From Kitagawia praeruptora (Eukaryota > Streptophyta > Magnoliopsida > Apiales > Apiaceae), in assembly GCA_037693485.1 (NCBI GenBank), contig CM075353.1:64016001-64080000 (forward strand): a stretch of DNA of 64,000 nucleotides, in the 5' to 3' direction. Below are positions 1-11,997 of this stretch, in pieces (position 1 is the first letter of the stretch; each line of letters starts with the position of its first letter). The position numbers were made by a program, and so were the translations under genes. A model generated the notes under the pieces. The model did no database searches, was not told the origin of the DNA, and was given only the letters and a program-made list of their open reading frames with translations.

Positions 1-1571
1 TGATGTTCTGGATTTGCTTTGCATTTCAAATTCCCATTTCGTCGGGAATTTGTGCATTAGCACCGGTGGATGGGATGTAGATTCTCAGCATTATGTTGCA
101 GACCTCAGCGCTTGGTCTAGGTACTGCGTGCTTCTTTCTGGAAAGGTGCAAATTTCTGTGGATTCAAATGGGTATCTTGGTACACTTTCTGTTTGTTCCT
201 CTGCTGATTATGTTTTGATAATAGGACTTTGTCCTATAGAGGGGGCGAGTAGGCCTGATTTTGTTATGAGGAGTGTTCTGGATGTTGTCAAGATTTTTGA
301 GATTATTCTCAGTATGTATAGCCACTGTGCTCATTTTAAGCACAGTAAAAAGTCTGATATGATGACAGGCCTCATTGGACTAGTCAGGGATCTGCTGTGG
401 AATGCTCTATGGGTTGAAGACATTGATAGTCGAATGTTTACTGACTTTTTGAATGAACTATGTTGCCAACTACTTCATACCAGAGGTGGAGGGATTGGAA
501 TTAAAGTTTCGTGTCACGCTTCGGTGATTTCTGCAGTGTTATCCTGGTTGAACAAGGATGATACAATGGCGAGCATCACAGGAGTTGGCTGGGTGGCCAC
601 TCTCACTTGGTGGTATAATGTTGATCCTCTGACTCACAGAGTTGCTACTTTAGAGAGCAGAATACATGGGATGATTGATGATGTTTCGGTGAAGGATACC
701 AGGTTGCGGGAAACAGGGTCGGGGCTCAGGACTGCTGGGAAATGGTTGATAGACATTAAGTCAATATTTGTAATTGATTTAGTTTGCATTTTCGTAATGA
801 AGAATACTATGGGCAGGAATTATTTCTGCGATTGTTGCATAATTGGGTTAATGAGTCTAGGCACAAGGATGAGGTTGGTTGGTCCCCTCGTGCTGAGCCA
901 ATCCCCTCTACGCACCAGTGTCACATTGAAAGAAGAGTAGTTGGTAAGATGGCTACTGAACTGTATTTTATTGCTTTGAAGGGATTCAATGTTGAGGTGA
1001 GTGGAGCTGTGTCCGCTATTGTGGTTCGGGTCATGCCTTTGCTGGCGTGTGAAGCCAAGTGGAGTTCGATGAGGGGGTACTGGGTACCACGTTACTGTTT
1101 CGCGAACAGGGGATGCCCGGTGTTCTCGATTAAAATGGTTGATAATGTTTTGGGGACTGGTCTTGTTTTGTACCAGGGAAGGAATACTGGGTTTGGTAGC
1201 CTTCCTTTTCAACTAGGAGATGGTTCTCCTTCCAATAAAAAGTTATCCAGTAAGGTGCTTTTTTGGAGGCCATCTCTCACACTGAGAAGGGAGGTTTCTT
1301 TGGATGAATTGTGGAGGGTGAAATGGGTTTTTGATAGCAGATCCTGGAAGAAAGTTTACTCAGTTGCATCGTTTAGTGCTCGAACTGGGTCCAAGCCTAG
1401 ATTGTTGGAGGCTCCAGATTAATTATGTAATATAGGCATAGTTCTATTTTGTTGTTTTTAAACTAGTTTAAACTAGTTTAATTAGTTTAATTATGTTGAC
1501 TTCGCGGGGTATGCCCCTAGATTTGTAGAAGTTGTTCCTTTTTGGTATAAAAATTAATTAGCAAAAAAAAA
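1..1571 (+). other. Unrecognised coding-like block ending in poly(A)
   Basis: Two overlapping open frames (14-940, 308 codons, and 784-1422, 212 codons) cover this stretch, which is less AT-rich than its right flank. I recognise no domain in either: no reverse transcriptase, integrase or kinase motif is visible. The second frame ends at 1422. About 140 bases later the sequence '...aattagc' runs into ten A residues (about 1562-1571). The minus-strand LINE at 49866 also ends in 'ttagc' plus poly(A), so this may be the 3' part of a LINE-like or other retroposed sequence whose 5' part lies outside the window. A degraded internal region of a non-autonomous retroelement is the alternative. Function unknown. 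Confidence 0.35.
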
Positions 1572-2635
1572 AGTGCGATAAAATAAACGTGGTTGGTTAT
1601 GGCCCAATCCTATGTGATCTTTATCAAGCTAATGATAAAGATCAAGGTCAGTCTATGGTGATAAAATAAATACAAACTATTACAAACGTTCTTCCTTGTG
1701 AATCGCCTCATGTATTGCTTCATTAGATCACCTCCATTAGATAGCCTTCTTGAGTCTTCAAATACATTACATAATTGAAAATAAAAACTAATCTAATGAA
1801 CTTACAAGAGAACTCGAGTTACATTCGAGATAATAAACTACAAGGAATAACGACATGCAAGTCGTATTTAGAAACCAAACCATAATACAAAACCACTAAC
1901 CTATAACCTATGGGTCATTAAGGCCATAACCAATCACCATGCTCATATAACAATTAAGAACATCTCAGATTTCATAAACACAACATACCATATCATACTT
2001 CTCATGATCCAATCATAGAAATCATATAACGCAAAAAGCAGAAAATCAGAATCAAATTCTAAAAAGAATAAATCGCTGTTTTGAGGCACTAAACGGAGTC
2101 AAACGCCTTACAGATGCGTCGGTGATAGCCATGCTATCAGTTTTGTTCATTGGCCCGATTCCAGTCAGAAAATACATATCGTTTGCGAAAATCAGACACT
2201 GGATACAGATTTCAGCAAATCTGCAACAACTGTTTCAGAATTCATATCGAATACGATTCTTGTAATAAGAACAAACATGTATCATACACATACAACAATA
2301 TATACAATCATCTCATGATGATTATACAATCCACATGAATATCATATATTCATCATGATCAAATCATAGAACATATAAGGCATAATCAAAATTCAAAATT
2401 AAATCAGAAACACTTGAATCGCTGTTTACAGGTAGTAAACGACCTTAAAACGCCTTATAAACGCACGAGTGACAAAGTCAGTTTTGTTCATACGCCCGTT
2501 TCCCTTTCCGAAAAGGTAATTTGGGCAAAAATCGGACATAGTATGCAGATTTCACCAAATCTGCACATCGTATACAGAAATCATATCGTATACCATTCTC
2601 ATATCAAAAACAAACATAAATCATATATATATATA
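1572..2635 (-). repeat. Non-coding internal region of a minus-strand LTR element, with an internal duplication
   Basis: This AT-rich stretch holds no convincing gene. Two related segments lie in direct order, about 1940-2340 and 2340-2635. Both contain a 'cgctgtttt/cgctgttta' start, an 'aaacg...cgcctta' core and 'cagatttca.caaatctgca'. Read on the minus strand it continues leftward from the primer site at 4101-4112, so I take it as the non-coding (LARD-like) internal region of that element. The short open frames at 2150 and 2414 sit in the duplicated segments and look accidental. Confidence 0.4.
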
Positions 2636-3127
2636 GGCCATTATTCCAGAGAGGACCTCCTTATATGGAGAATATGAGAGAACTACTAATTTTATATGAT
2701 TCTATAGTAGAATCAAAGTTTTAATTTTTGGTTCTATAAAAAAAAAGACCAATTTGATGATTCTATGATAGAACCAAACATTTATTTTTTATTTTTTTAA
2801 AAAAAATAATAATGTTTTTTTCAAAAAAATTAAAATCTGTCTGCTGACGTGGCAGTGCCACGTCAGCACTGCTGACATCACTGATGACGTGGCAGTGACA
2901 CGTCAGCAGTGACGTTAGTAGTGCTGACGTGGCAGTGCCACGTGGTAGTGATGACGTGGCAGGTCAGATTTTTTTTTTTTTTAGAATTTTTTTTTAGAAA
3001 ACAAATTTTTTGAAAAAAAGAAAAAAAATGGTTCTACTATAGAATCTGAAAAAATACATGGTTCTCATATAAAATTAGTAGTTCTCTCATATTCTCCATA
3101 TAAGGAGGTCCTCTCTAGAAGGGGACT
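2636..3127. mobile_element. Foldback MITE a, flanked by (TA)n
   Basis: Long terminal inverted repeats are visible: 'gagaggacctcc' plus about 35 more matching bases near 2654 returns as its complement near 3105. Both ends abut TA dinucleotide runs (about 2623-2635 and 3128-3142). The centre (about 2840-2965) is a GC-richer cluster of ACGT-core palindromes, with 'tgacgtggcagtgccacgtca' type words repeated several times. No coding capacity. It is probably a non-autonomous element that targets TA runs; the superfamily cannot be fixed by eye. Confidence 0.7.
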
Positions 3128-3142
3128 ATATATATATATATA

Positions 3143-3905
3143 GGCCAAGGTTCATTTAGGAACTAATAAAATTGGGTAACTTAGGAACTAAAGTACACCC
3201 GTTGGATTGATTTACACGTGTAAGCACTCGATGACTAACAAACTTACTAAATGATAACTGCCAACAACAATGTACGTGCTATACCTTATTTTACAGAACA
3301 TGTACGTCTTTAATAATTTTTTTTACAAAAATTACACTGTAATACTATTTATAAAACTTGTTTGTGCACTATATTTTTCTAAGAACCTGTGTTTTTTTTA
3401 TATATTGTATGTTCTGTATTTTAGTGCATGTTCTGTATTTTTATTATTTATGGTGTGTTCTGTATTTTTATTCAGTGTTCTGTATTTTGAATTTCTTTGT
3501 TCTCCATTTGAAAAAAAATATGTTCTTATATTTGAAAAACATGTATTTTAAAATTTTAATTCCAATTTTTTTTAAGTTTTAGTGATACAAGCTTTGAATC
3601 TTATTTTCTATTTTACAATATAAATTAAACAATATGCAGTATACTAAAAAAAATATAGAGAATATAAACAATTTTTAGTATAAACATTTAAAAAAAACTA
3701 CAAAACAAAGAAAATGAAAAAATTACAAAAGCAAAGTAGATTAGCGTACATGTTTAGCGTACATGTTATGTAACTGCTCCCCATAAAATTTGTGTTCATG
3801 TGCGGAAAACCCTACCGTAGATTAACGTGTATACATTTGTTCATAAACTAATGAAGGGGTGAGATCATAGTTCCTAAGTTACCCAATTATATTGGTTCCC
3901 CACTG
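3143..3905. mobile_element. Foldback MITE b, adjacent to (TA)n
   Basis: The left end 'ttaggaactaataaaattgg' followed by 'gtaacttaggaacta' recurs inverted at about 3868-3900 ('tagttcctaagttacccaa'). The left end abuts the TA run that also bounds MITE a; the right end runs into AT-rich sequence. The interior is T-rich on the plus strand with recurring 'gttctgtattttt' words around 3410-3500, which create spurious open frames at 3270 and 3358. No protein function is supported. Confidence 0.6.
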
Positions 3906-3970
3906 AGAAGGATACAAATTATATAATCATTATATGATCATCCCAATCATCATTAACATACAGTTTATAC

Positions 3971-4008
<38 letters not shown>

Positions 4009-4099
4009 AAATCAATGCATCATACATGACAATCATCAAACATGCTCGTATATACATCAAAACTGTAACATATAACCGAATTAAAGCATTTTTGCAAGT
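3906..4099. repeat. AT-rich spacer with (TA)n microsatellite
   Basis: AT-rich sequence next to the primer site of the minus-strand LTR element. It contains an uninterrupted AT dinucleotide run at about 3979-4006. Nothing else is recognisable. Confidence 0.6.
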
Positions 4100-4100
4100 A

Positions 4101-4112
4101 GCTCTGATGCCA
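4101..4112 (-). other. Primer binding site (tRNA-iMet type) of the minus-strand LTR element
   Basis: On the minus strand this reads TGGCATCAGAGC, one base from the usual plant initiator-Met primer site TGGTATCAGAGC. It lies one base inside the LTR end at 4114. This fixes the orientation: the LTR at 4114-5610 is the 5' LTR of a minus-strand element. Confidence 0.65.
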
Positions 4113-4113
4113 T

Positions 4114-5610
4114 TGAAGGGTTTCGAGCATCAAACGCAGCGGAATTTAACGCGAAAAAGAATAAAAATCGAAACCCTACCGCAGGATCCATGCAAAAACA
4201 TGATATTTAATTCGGAGTTAGATGATTTCCTTAAAGAAGCTTTAAAATTGATGACAGATGGAGGTCCAAAGCAATCACCACGCAGCCCTCTTCGAGATCT
4301 ACGTTGCCAAAGTAGTCCACACGAACGCTTGATCGTCCAACGATCACCAGAGCCGGTACTAGCCGAAGAACCTGCCTCTCTCTCTCTCTCTAGCCTCTCA
4401 AACGTTTTTCTCTAAAAACGAATTGCAAAAGTCTATCTTTAAACAATACATCATAATGTATTTATAGGAAGAGAGATTGGGCTAAACCCTAAATCGAATT
4501 GGGCTTCTCCAAACCCATTCTGATTTGGTTTTAATATTAATAAATTCGAATTCTGTTTAATTATAATTAAGACCAGCTCAATTAATTAAATATCCAATTT
4601 TGAATTTAATAATTTAATTACAATTCGTAATTTAAATTAAAACTCCTTTTAAACGTTCTTATTGTGTAACCCTTTAGGTTATTATTACGTTGACAATAAT
4701 TTTAATATCAAATAATAAAATTATAAACAATGAGCGGCATCTATTAATACATCATTGCTACCCAAGTAATAATAATAATTGGTGATCCAATTAAATCTTT
4801 CGTGATTAATGTTTTCGTGTAATATCATCCCTTTAACCAAATATTATAGATTAAACTCGAGGCATGTCATTAGTCATCCTCTTCAACATTTAATCCGGAT
4901 TTCCTTGATCAATGAGTAGACTGTTAAAACAAATCAATATTTGAGCATGGCCATGCATTTTCATAGTCTCACTCAATCAAGAGGCCAATAATATCTCTCC
5001 TAATAATAGGAGGGTTAAATCCTTTATCTATCATTCATATTTCTCATACGACTCATAATATACCCGATGTACACTTTTATCATCACCCGGTCAAAGGTAA
5101 CTTTTAATGTAGTCAAAGTATATTAATCCTCGTATAGAAATATAATGATCTCAAGTCTAAGGATCATTACACCATTATCACTGTGAGTCTTTCTAATGAC
5201 ATTATCAACATGTAGAATCTCACTGTGGGTTAATCCAGTGTCATGTATAAAATTACATGCACCTATGTTCTTGACTTTAGTATCACTATACCTATGACCA
5301 ACGAGATGTGGTCATCCGTCAACAAACATACTAATATTTATGCATTATAATTGTCCCAAATTAATAATGCTCGATTAGGGATATCTAGGAATATAAACAC
5401 TATTCATATAATCTCATTTTTAAGTCACACACTTAAAGATATAGAATACATGTTCTATATTTCAAGGACATTTATTACTCTAACATTTATATCGCAGTAA
5501 ATTAAGACATAATAAATTAACATATAATAATCAATAGAACACAATTATTAATTAACAAAAGTATTTCCTAGAAGCACAATCACATTGTCTCTAGGGCAAT
5601 AACACTAACA
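4114..5610 (-). repeat. LTR (5' LTR of a minus-strand, probably copia-type element)
   Basis: On the minus strand the segment begins TGTTAGTGTTATTGCCCTAG and ends in CA next to the primer site, the normal TG...CA format, 1497 bp long. No second copy is visible in the window, so the 3' LTR is deleted or lies left of base 1. The plus-strand open frame 4026-4415 spans the LTR end and carries no recognised domain. A copia origin is inferred from the LTR start and primer type only. Confidence 0.6.
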
Positions 5611-5809
5611 GGTACCTATTTTTTTTACTTAATTACCCTTACTTAATTATAAATAAAATTTCGCCTAATAACTAATCAATTTCTGTTTTCAAGTAAAACA
5701 TATTAAAATAATCAATTTCTCTAAATTGCATTTCAAATTTTTACTAATCGAGAAAACTAAATATACAACTCAATTCCATTTTAATTTTACTAATAGTGGA
5801 AATTAAATA
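5611..5809. other. AT-rich sequence between LTR and Helitron
   Basis: About 200 bases of AT-rich DNA between the LTR element and H1. I see no gene or repeat boundary in it. Confidence 0.4.
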
Positions 5810-8800
5810 TCACTAACAAAATATAATAAAAATTCGTATACAACGAATAATATCCGTTAGATTTTTAGTTAACAATTAGAACTATTATATACTTACATAA
5901 AGGAGAAACGAGGGGATCTAAACCTCTACTATTATCCATCAGTTTTTTATTAATAATATAATTAAGGATAATTAGCCGATTGCCTTTTTCAATTAAAAGA
6001 TGTTTACTTATAATTGATATGATGTTACCTTTTATAAATACCTAAAATATCATATCTTTCAATCAATAATTTTTTTCTCTCTAATCAGCATTTGGAGCGA
6101 CCCAATTGGATCAACCCAAATCTAAACCTCTACTATTATCCTCCATTTTTTTATTAATAATATAGTTAATGATAATTAGCTGATTGCCTTTTTCAATTAA
6201 AAGATGTTTCCTTATAATTGATGATATTACCTTTTATAAATACCTATAATAATATCATATCTTCCAATCAATATTTTTTCTCTCTAATTAAAACACGTTG
6301 ACTTTTAATTTAAAACATAATATTGCAATAATTAATACATACCCGAAAATATGACATCATATCTTCTAACCACTAACAAAATATAATAAAAATTCGTATA
6401 CAACGAATAATATCCGTTAGATTTTTAGTTAAAAATTAGAACTGTTAGATCTAATGATTAAATATATTACATGATTAAATTTATTTACTAATTACATACC
6501 CAAAAATATGACATCATATCTTCTAACCACTAACAAAATATAATAAAAATTCGTATACAACGAATAATATCCGTTAGATTTTTAGTTAAAATTAGAACTG
6601 TTAGATCTAATGATTAAATATGTTACATGATTAAATTTATTTACTAAAATTTCAAGGTTCGAATTCCGTCAACGATACTATTATCCTTCATTTTCTTAAT
6701 CTTGTTTATTTCTTTGATGCCCCTTTTTACCATTACACAGCATTTGGAGCGACCCAATTTAGATTTGATCGACCCAAATCTAAACATATACTATTTTTTG
6801 TCATTACACAACATTTGGAGTAACCCAATTGGATCGATCCAAATCTAAACCTCTACTATTATCCTTTATTTTTTTATCTTTCTTTATTTCTCTGATTCTC
6901 CTTTTTGTCATTACTCAAATCTATCTCTGTCATTTTTCACCTTCAAGTCCAAGCCGCTCAAATCTTCACACTGCTGGATTTTGACGCATGTTTGCACTTT
7001 TCAGATTTGAAACCTGGGTTTTTCACCAAATTAACATCTCAACCCCCTGAAGTAGGGTTAAGGTATGTGTACTAGACCTCCGTACGGGTCATATATGTCT
7101 GGTTCCGGTTTTTAGTTTGGCCATAAGAGTTAAGTTTTTATTGATTTCACAGTATTTAAAATTAGACAGGATAATATTTGTTTGGTTTTGATTTTGGTTT
7201 GGAATTTAAGAATTAAAGTTTTAATGAATTACCCGATGTTATAATAATATACAGGACACCAGAAAGGTACCTTTAAAATATTTGCTTGGCCTTTCAATTT
7301 TCGATTTTACATGTCATAATAACAAAGGTAGTTGGAAAGATTATCAGTTAATAACATTGACACAGGCTAGACCATGTTATTTGTAAATAATCTTGGGACT
7401 CAATTTGATACTTATAGACATTATTTTGTTTTCAAGCAAGTTTATGTTCTTTACGAATTTGTTCAACTTATGGTTCATGGGGTAGACATGCTACGTACCA
7501 GAAGGTCTTATGGAATAGCATACTTTTTATCGGATGTCTCCGAAGGGACTATGGAATAGCATACTTAGAAGTTCAGACCCACGTCACAAGCCTCACCCTC
7601 TAGGCCAGGCAACATTGCTCTTATTTATGCTCTAAATATCTTCTTTACTCGCGTTCAATTTCACTTCATATATGATCTCATATTTAGCACTTTCACTAGA
7701 GCTCCATATTAAAATATAAAAGCACTAACTTTTCCCTTTTTCAGTTTAGTTGGCTTTTTGAGAGAGAATAGGTAGTGGAAAATGTGATTGTTAGTTATAT
7801 TTGTAATCATTCATTATTTGAAGATAAAAGTGAATAAGTGAGCTTCTTGCGGAGACCTGTGTTTTTGGTAAACATTATTATCCTTCATTTTTTTAATCTT
7901 CCTTATTTCTTTAATGCCCCTTTTTGTCATTACACAGCATTTAGAGCGACCCAATTTAAATTGGAACAAAAAATTCTTGATCAACCCTCTAAGTGATCAA
8001 GAATTTTTTGATCAACCCTCTAAGTTGATCACAAAAAAAATTAACAACCCATCAAAATAAGTAGTTTAAAAATATATTCAAATTCAATTTATAATATTCG
8101 TTTCAATAAGAACATACTTTTAATATAATAAAGTCAAAAAAATAAAAATTCAACAATTTCAGAAAGCGAGAACCATGGTGAAAGACCTTAATTTGAACAT
8201 AAACTATAAATCTACTAGAATATTTATCTGACATTTTGGCTTGCTTATTTAATTGTATAATTTACTTATTTTTAATAAAAGAATCTATATTAATAATATA
8301 TATACACTGTATTTTCATACATGAATTTACTAATACAGTTTAATGGTCACGCTCTGGTGAGAATGAGAACAGTGAGAACACGCATATTCACTAAGCTATT
8401 TTAAAGGGTCCCGCTAGGGGCATCTTCACAAAAAAAGTCTTATAATTCTACCTTCTATCCATTCATAAAAAAAATTAACCAAAAAAAAATAAAATGAGAA
8501 CAGTGAGAACACACATACTCGCTACATTTCAAGCTATTTTAAAGGGCCCCGCCAGGGGCATCTTCAAACAAAATTCTTATAATTCTACCCTCTATCCATT
8601 CATAAAAAAAATTAACAAAAAAAATTAAAAATTGCTTGAAATGTGGTCTCATTGTTCTCCAACATTTACATATTATATTAACTATATATGAGGTCTCATA
8701 TTTAATAGAATATGTTCTTGATATTATATGAGGTTTAATGTTTTGGAGCCATGGGGGGTGAAGGGATTATCATTTCCGCATTTGAATAATGAAGGCAACT

Positions 8801-9109
8801 TATTATTGTTTTCAATTAGAGAACAATATTTGTAAAACTATTTATTACTTTTATTGCAGATTTTGATGGATTAAATAAATTTTCAACATTGTTAAAATAG
8901 AATTGTATGCTACTTTTTTATATAAATTTTAGCATATCATTATTTTATTAAATAGTTATATAACTGTATATAATATCTTTTTAAGAATTGATTATTTATA
9001 TAATTGCATACAATATCTTTTTAAGAAATCAATCAAATTTGTTAAATTTTGGGTATTATCATTTTAAATTAAATAAGATGCCGTGTACGAAGTACGGGCA
9101 AAATGCTAG
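5810..9109 (+). mobile_element. Helitron-like element H1, non-autonomous
   Basis: The left end starts with TC after an A (5809). The right end has an imperfect hairpin (9081-9097, ccgtgtac-gaagtacgg), eight bases and then CTAG (9106-9109) followed by T. This matches the Helitron rules: 5' TC, 3' hairpin plus CTRR, insertion between A and T, no target duplication. The same 3.3 kb recurs inverted as H2 with both ends at matching positions, which confirms the boundaries. No Rep/helicase frame is present. The only frame conserved in both copies is a 61-codon one (7374-7559) of unknown meaning. The block 'cactaacaaaatataataaa' plus about 60 bases occurs three times (about 5811, 6366, 6528). Confidence 0.72.
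8340..8640 (+). repeat. Tandem duplication with GGCCCCGCCAGGGGC module inside H1
   Basis: Two adjacent related units of roughly 130-150 bp each contain 'gaacagtgagaacacrcata', a GGGyCCCGCyAGGGGC box (about 8408 and 8561), 'cttataattctac' and 'ctatccattcataaaa'. The corresponding segment of H2 lies at about 13920-14215. The box and its flanking words also occur in the foldback MITEs at 45961-47872, so a foldback element was probably absorbed into this Helitron family. Confidence 0.55.
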
Positions 9110-9412
9110 TGTTATAAAAACCCTTTTCGACCCAGTCAGCCCTCCCTCGGATCCCTATATGCCCCTCTACAGTCTACACCCCTTTTTTTTTTTTTAGAAA
9201 ACACCCAAAATGGTACAAAATTGGGATTGAATGTCCAAAATAACACTTCTAAAAAGGAAATAATAAAAATATCCATTTTTGAATTAAAAATGATAAAAAT
9301 AACAATTTTCAAAGTGTATAGTTATTTTTATGGAATACCCAACTGGTAATTGGGTATCTCATTTTGTATAAAAAAAACTTGCCCTCCACTGGCACTTTCC
9401 TAATGTTATATA
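9110..9412. other. Gene-free spacer
   Basis: AT-rich sequence with a T run at about 9183-9195. I see no supported gene, repeat or regulatory site. The 69-codon frame at 8988 crosses the Helitron end and is not credible. Confidence 0.4.
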
Positions 9413-9652
9413 CTCCCTCCGTCTCATCCAATTGTTTACACTTTTCAAGAAGTGTTCGGCATGCATTTTAAAATGTGCATTTTAAAGATAGTTTCATAAC
9501 TTATTTTTAAAATTTTCTTTTCTTGTATAAAAATATAAACATTAAATTTTTATACAAGAAAAAAAAAATTAAAAATAAGTTATGGAACTATCCTTAAAAT
9601 GCGTGTCGGACGCCTCTTGAAAAGTTTAAACAATTGGATGGGTCGGAGGGAG
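9413..9652. mobile_element. Stowaway-type MITE
   Basis: The ends read CTCCCTCCGTC... and ...GACGGAGGGAG style (CTCCCTCCGTCTCATCC on the left, GGATGGGTCGGAGGGAG on the right). Each is flanked by TA (9411-9412 and 9653-9654), the Stowaway target duplication. The two arms are complementary over most of the 240 bp, so it folds back on itself. Stowaway MITEs are non-autonomous Tc1/mariner derivatives. Confidence 0.9.
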
Positions 9653-9724
9653 TACATGTTTTCATTTTTTTTCTTTCGTTTTTTTAAAATAACATTTTCA
9701 TAATTTTAGAACCCGTTCTCAGTA

Positions 9725-9983
9725 CTCCCTCTGTGCCATTAAACTTTTCCCCTTTCAAATGTCGGTACTGTTCATAACAAGAGACAAATTACTAATTTAC
9801 GTATAATCTATAAATCTAAATATAGTCATGAGTGATCTTGTTGGATTCGTATTTATGAGTACTTTAATACAGTGAAGTTTTTATATTCAATACTATTACG
9901 AAATTAAAGATATTAACGAGTAAAAGTGTGCGTTGGCAAACGTGTCCAAGAGAAATGGGAAGAGTTTTATGGGACGGAGGGAG
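9725..9983. mobile_element. Stowaway-type MITE
   Basis: A 259-bp element with termini CTCCCTCTGTGCC and GGGACGGAGGGAG, and TA on both sides (9723-9724, 9984-9985). It lies 72 bases right of the previous Stowaway copy but has a different interior, so it is a separate insertion of another subfamily. Confidence 0.88.
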
Positions 9984-9985
9984 TA

Positions 9986-10960
9986 CTACATAAAAATTAT
10001 CAACGCAATACTTTAAACATTAAAATATTATTATTAAATTATTAAAATTTTATTTTTTATTTTTTTAATTAAAATTTTTAAATTTATCTATATTTCTTTA
10101 GGGGTTCAACAGTTAACTTTTGGAGTTCAATAATTCCATTTTAGGTATTATCCGTGCTTCTGTTTATATTGAAAGACAAATGAAGGATCCAGTTTTTGAG
10201 ATTTCACACAGGATTCCCAAATTTTTTGCCACGCCCCGATTTCACGAACTTACCATCTCAAAATTCACATTAAACAATTTTGTAGATTTTATGAAAAAAT
10301 ATTAGTAATAATGGTAATTTGACCAAAAGTATTAGCAAATGTAAAATGTTAAATATTCCAATATAATTTATATTTTTCCCCAAAATATTGATATGATACG
10401 TATATAATTGATAATTTTTCGATAATAATATCGATCGAGCATGTACCATAAGGAATTAAGGACTAAATGCAATTCGCATTTTGCGAAAAAGATCAATGAT
10501 ATAGAAATCTTAACTAAATTGTCTAGATGGCATAATTTATAAACAATATGTAAAAATTGTAACACTTCAAAAAATTTACATAATTAAGATTAAATTGACT
10601 ATATTTGTTAAACCAACATTCTCCTTAAATATAATTATATATAACTAAAATTATAAATAATACTAATATACCATTGGAACATGCACTCTTCTTCTTAGAT
10701 AAAATTTTAAAATTTTATTATAATCAATCTATTTAGTCGACCAATTTACTACTCCAAACTTGATGAACAAGATTCTATCAGTGTACTACGGGCTTCGAAC
10801 CAACATCCTAGTTGTCATCACATAGTGATTGAGAGATTTGCATAAATGTGCGTTTATTTACACAATATTGTACATTTTGAACCGTATTTATCTCATCCTT
10901 GAATTGATACGGAACGTGATGTGTTTATGATAATATGTAATAATGATAAATATTAATTAA
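9986..10960. other. Gene-free AT-rich spacer
   Basis: No supported gene. Frames of 61 and 65 codons (10120 plus, 10368 minus) carry no recognisable domain and have the composition of the surrounding AT-rich DNA. Confidence 0.4.
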
Positions 10961-10963
10961 ACT

Positions 10964-11760
10964 CTGAATCTCCAAAGATGGAGAAACAAATCTCAAAACT
11001 CTGAATCTCCGAGGAAGGAGAAACAAAACTCCAACTCTGAATCTCCGAATGGAGAAACAAAACTCAAACTCTGAATTCACTCCTGAATTCGATTATCAAA
11101 GCTAGCAAATAGCCAAAATTTTATTATCAAAATCTTGTCCCAAAATATTACAAGACAAGAGTATTTATAGGCTACATAAATAACCTTATTCAACCCTTAT
11201 TCAGATAGGAATCTAAAATAAATTCAATATCAGCTAGGAATTTAGCCAATACCTGAACCCAACTAGGAAACCCATCAAAAGCCTGATCCAACTTGAAAAA
11301 TAAAATCCTAAGTGCTTAAAGCAATGATGAGGATCAGGGAATGGATATGTTAATTGGTAAATATTTATTATTATTATTCATAGAGAGATTCGAGTTGGAA
11401 TTTGTGTAAGAGTTTGGTCAAGAAGCTTACTTGGACAAGAAGGAATCAAGGTGAGACGAATGAAGCTTGGACAAGAAGCTGATTATTATCTATAATTATT
11501 AAGTAGATTTTGGCTTGCAAGTTTTTACCTTTCACTTGAAAGGATTTTTCTTGTTTTAAGCAATTAGGATTTTTTTTTCCTATTTGGATTTGGTTTTATG
11601 TATTTTCTATTTGGAATGGGTTTTCTAATGCGTTTCCTGGATGGATTCAGATATTAGCTAATCTTCAAGCTGGTATTGGATTTCTCTTGGATTCCTGTTG
11701 GGTTTAGGTTATTGTCTAAGCCTATATATACCGATCTCATGTAATGTTTAAGGGAGATAA
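10964..11760. repeat. Inverted pair of diverged LTR-like sequences with a short tandem repeat
   Basis: At 10964-11075 a unit of about 35-37 bp ('actctgaatctcc...ggagaaacaaa') occurs three times in tandem. The minus strand of about 11330-11080 and the plus strand of about 11550-11790 share a series of words in the same order (tttcctagttggg / tttcctggatgg, 'ttcaggtattggctaa' / 'ttcagatattagctaa', a TATA-like 'cctataaata' / 'cctatatata'). I read this as two old LTRs or LTR promoters facing apart. No LTR ends or target duplications could be fixed. Confidence 0.4.
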
Positions 11761-11997
11761 TGGATGATATAAACCTTTTGTTTTGAGATAAACTATGATT
11801 AGTTTTTCTTTCCTCTAAACTTCAATTACTGGATTGTTTTGAAGGTTAGATTTCAAATTACTTAGTTTCTGGATTGATCTAAGTTATTTGAGATTCAAAG
11901 TTCACGTTTCTGGATTGATCGTGTTCTTTTGAAATATCGTTTTCTTCTTGTTTTATTTATTCGTGGAGCGATCCACATCATTGAATAGAGCTAGAAG

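Noticed and set aside
7374..7559. 61-codon ORF conserved in H1 and H2 as a real gene
   Set aside because: Conservation is explained by the two copies being recent relatives of one element. The peptide has no known domain. It is noted under H1 but not called a CDS.
9413..9983. One long composite MITE
   Set aside because: Each Stowaway copy has its own complete ends and TA duplications and a different interior, so they are two insertions.
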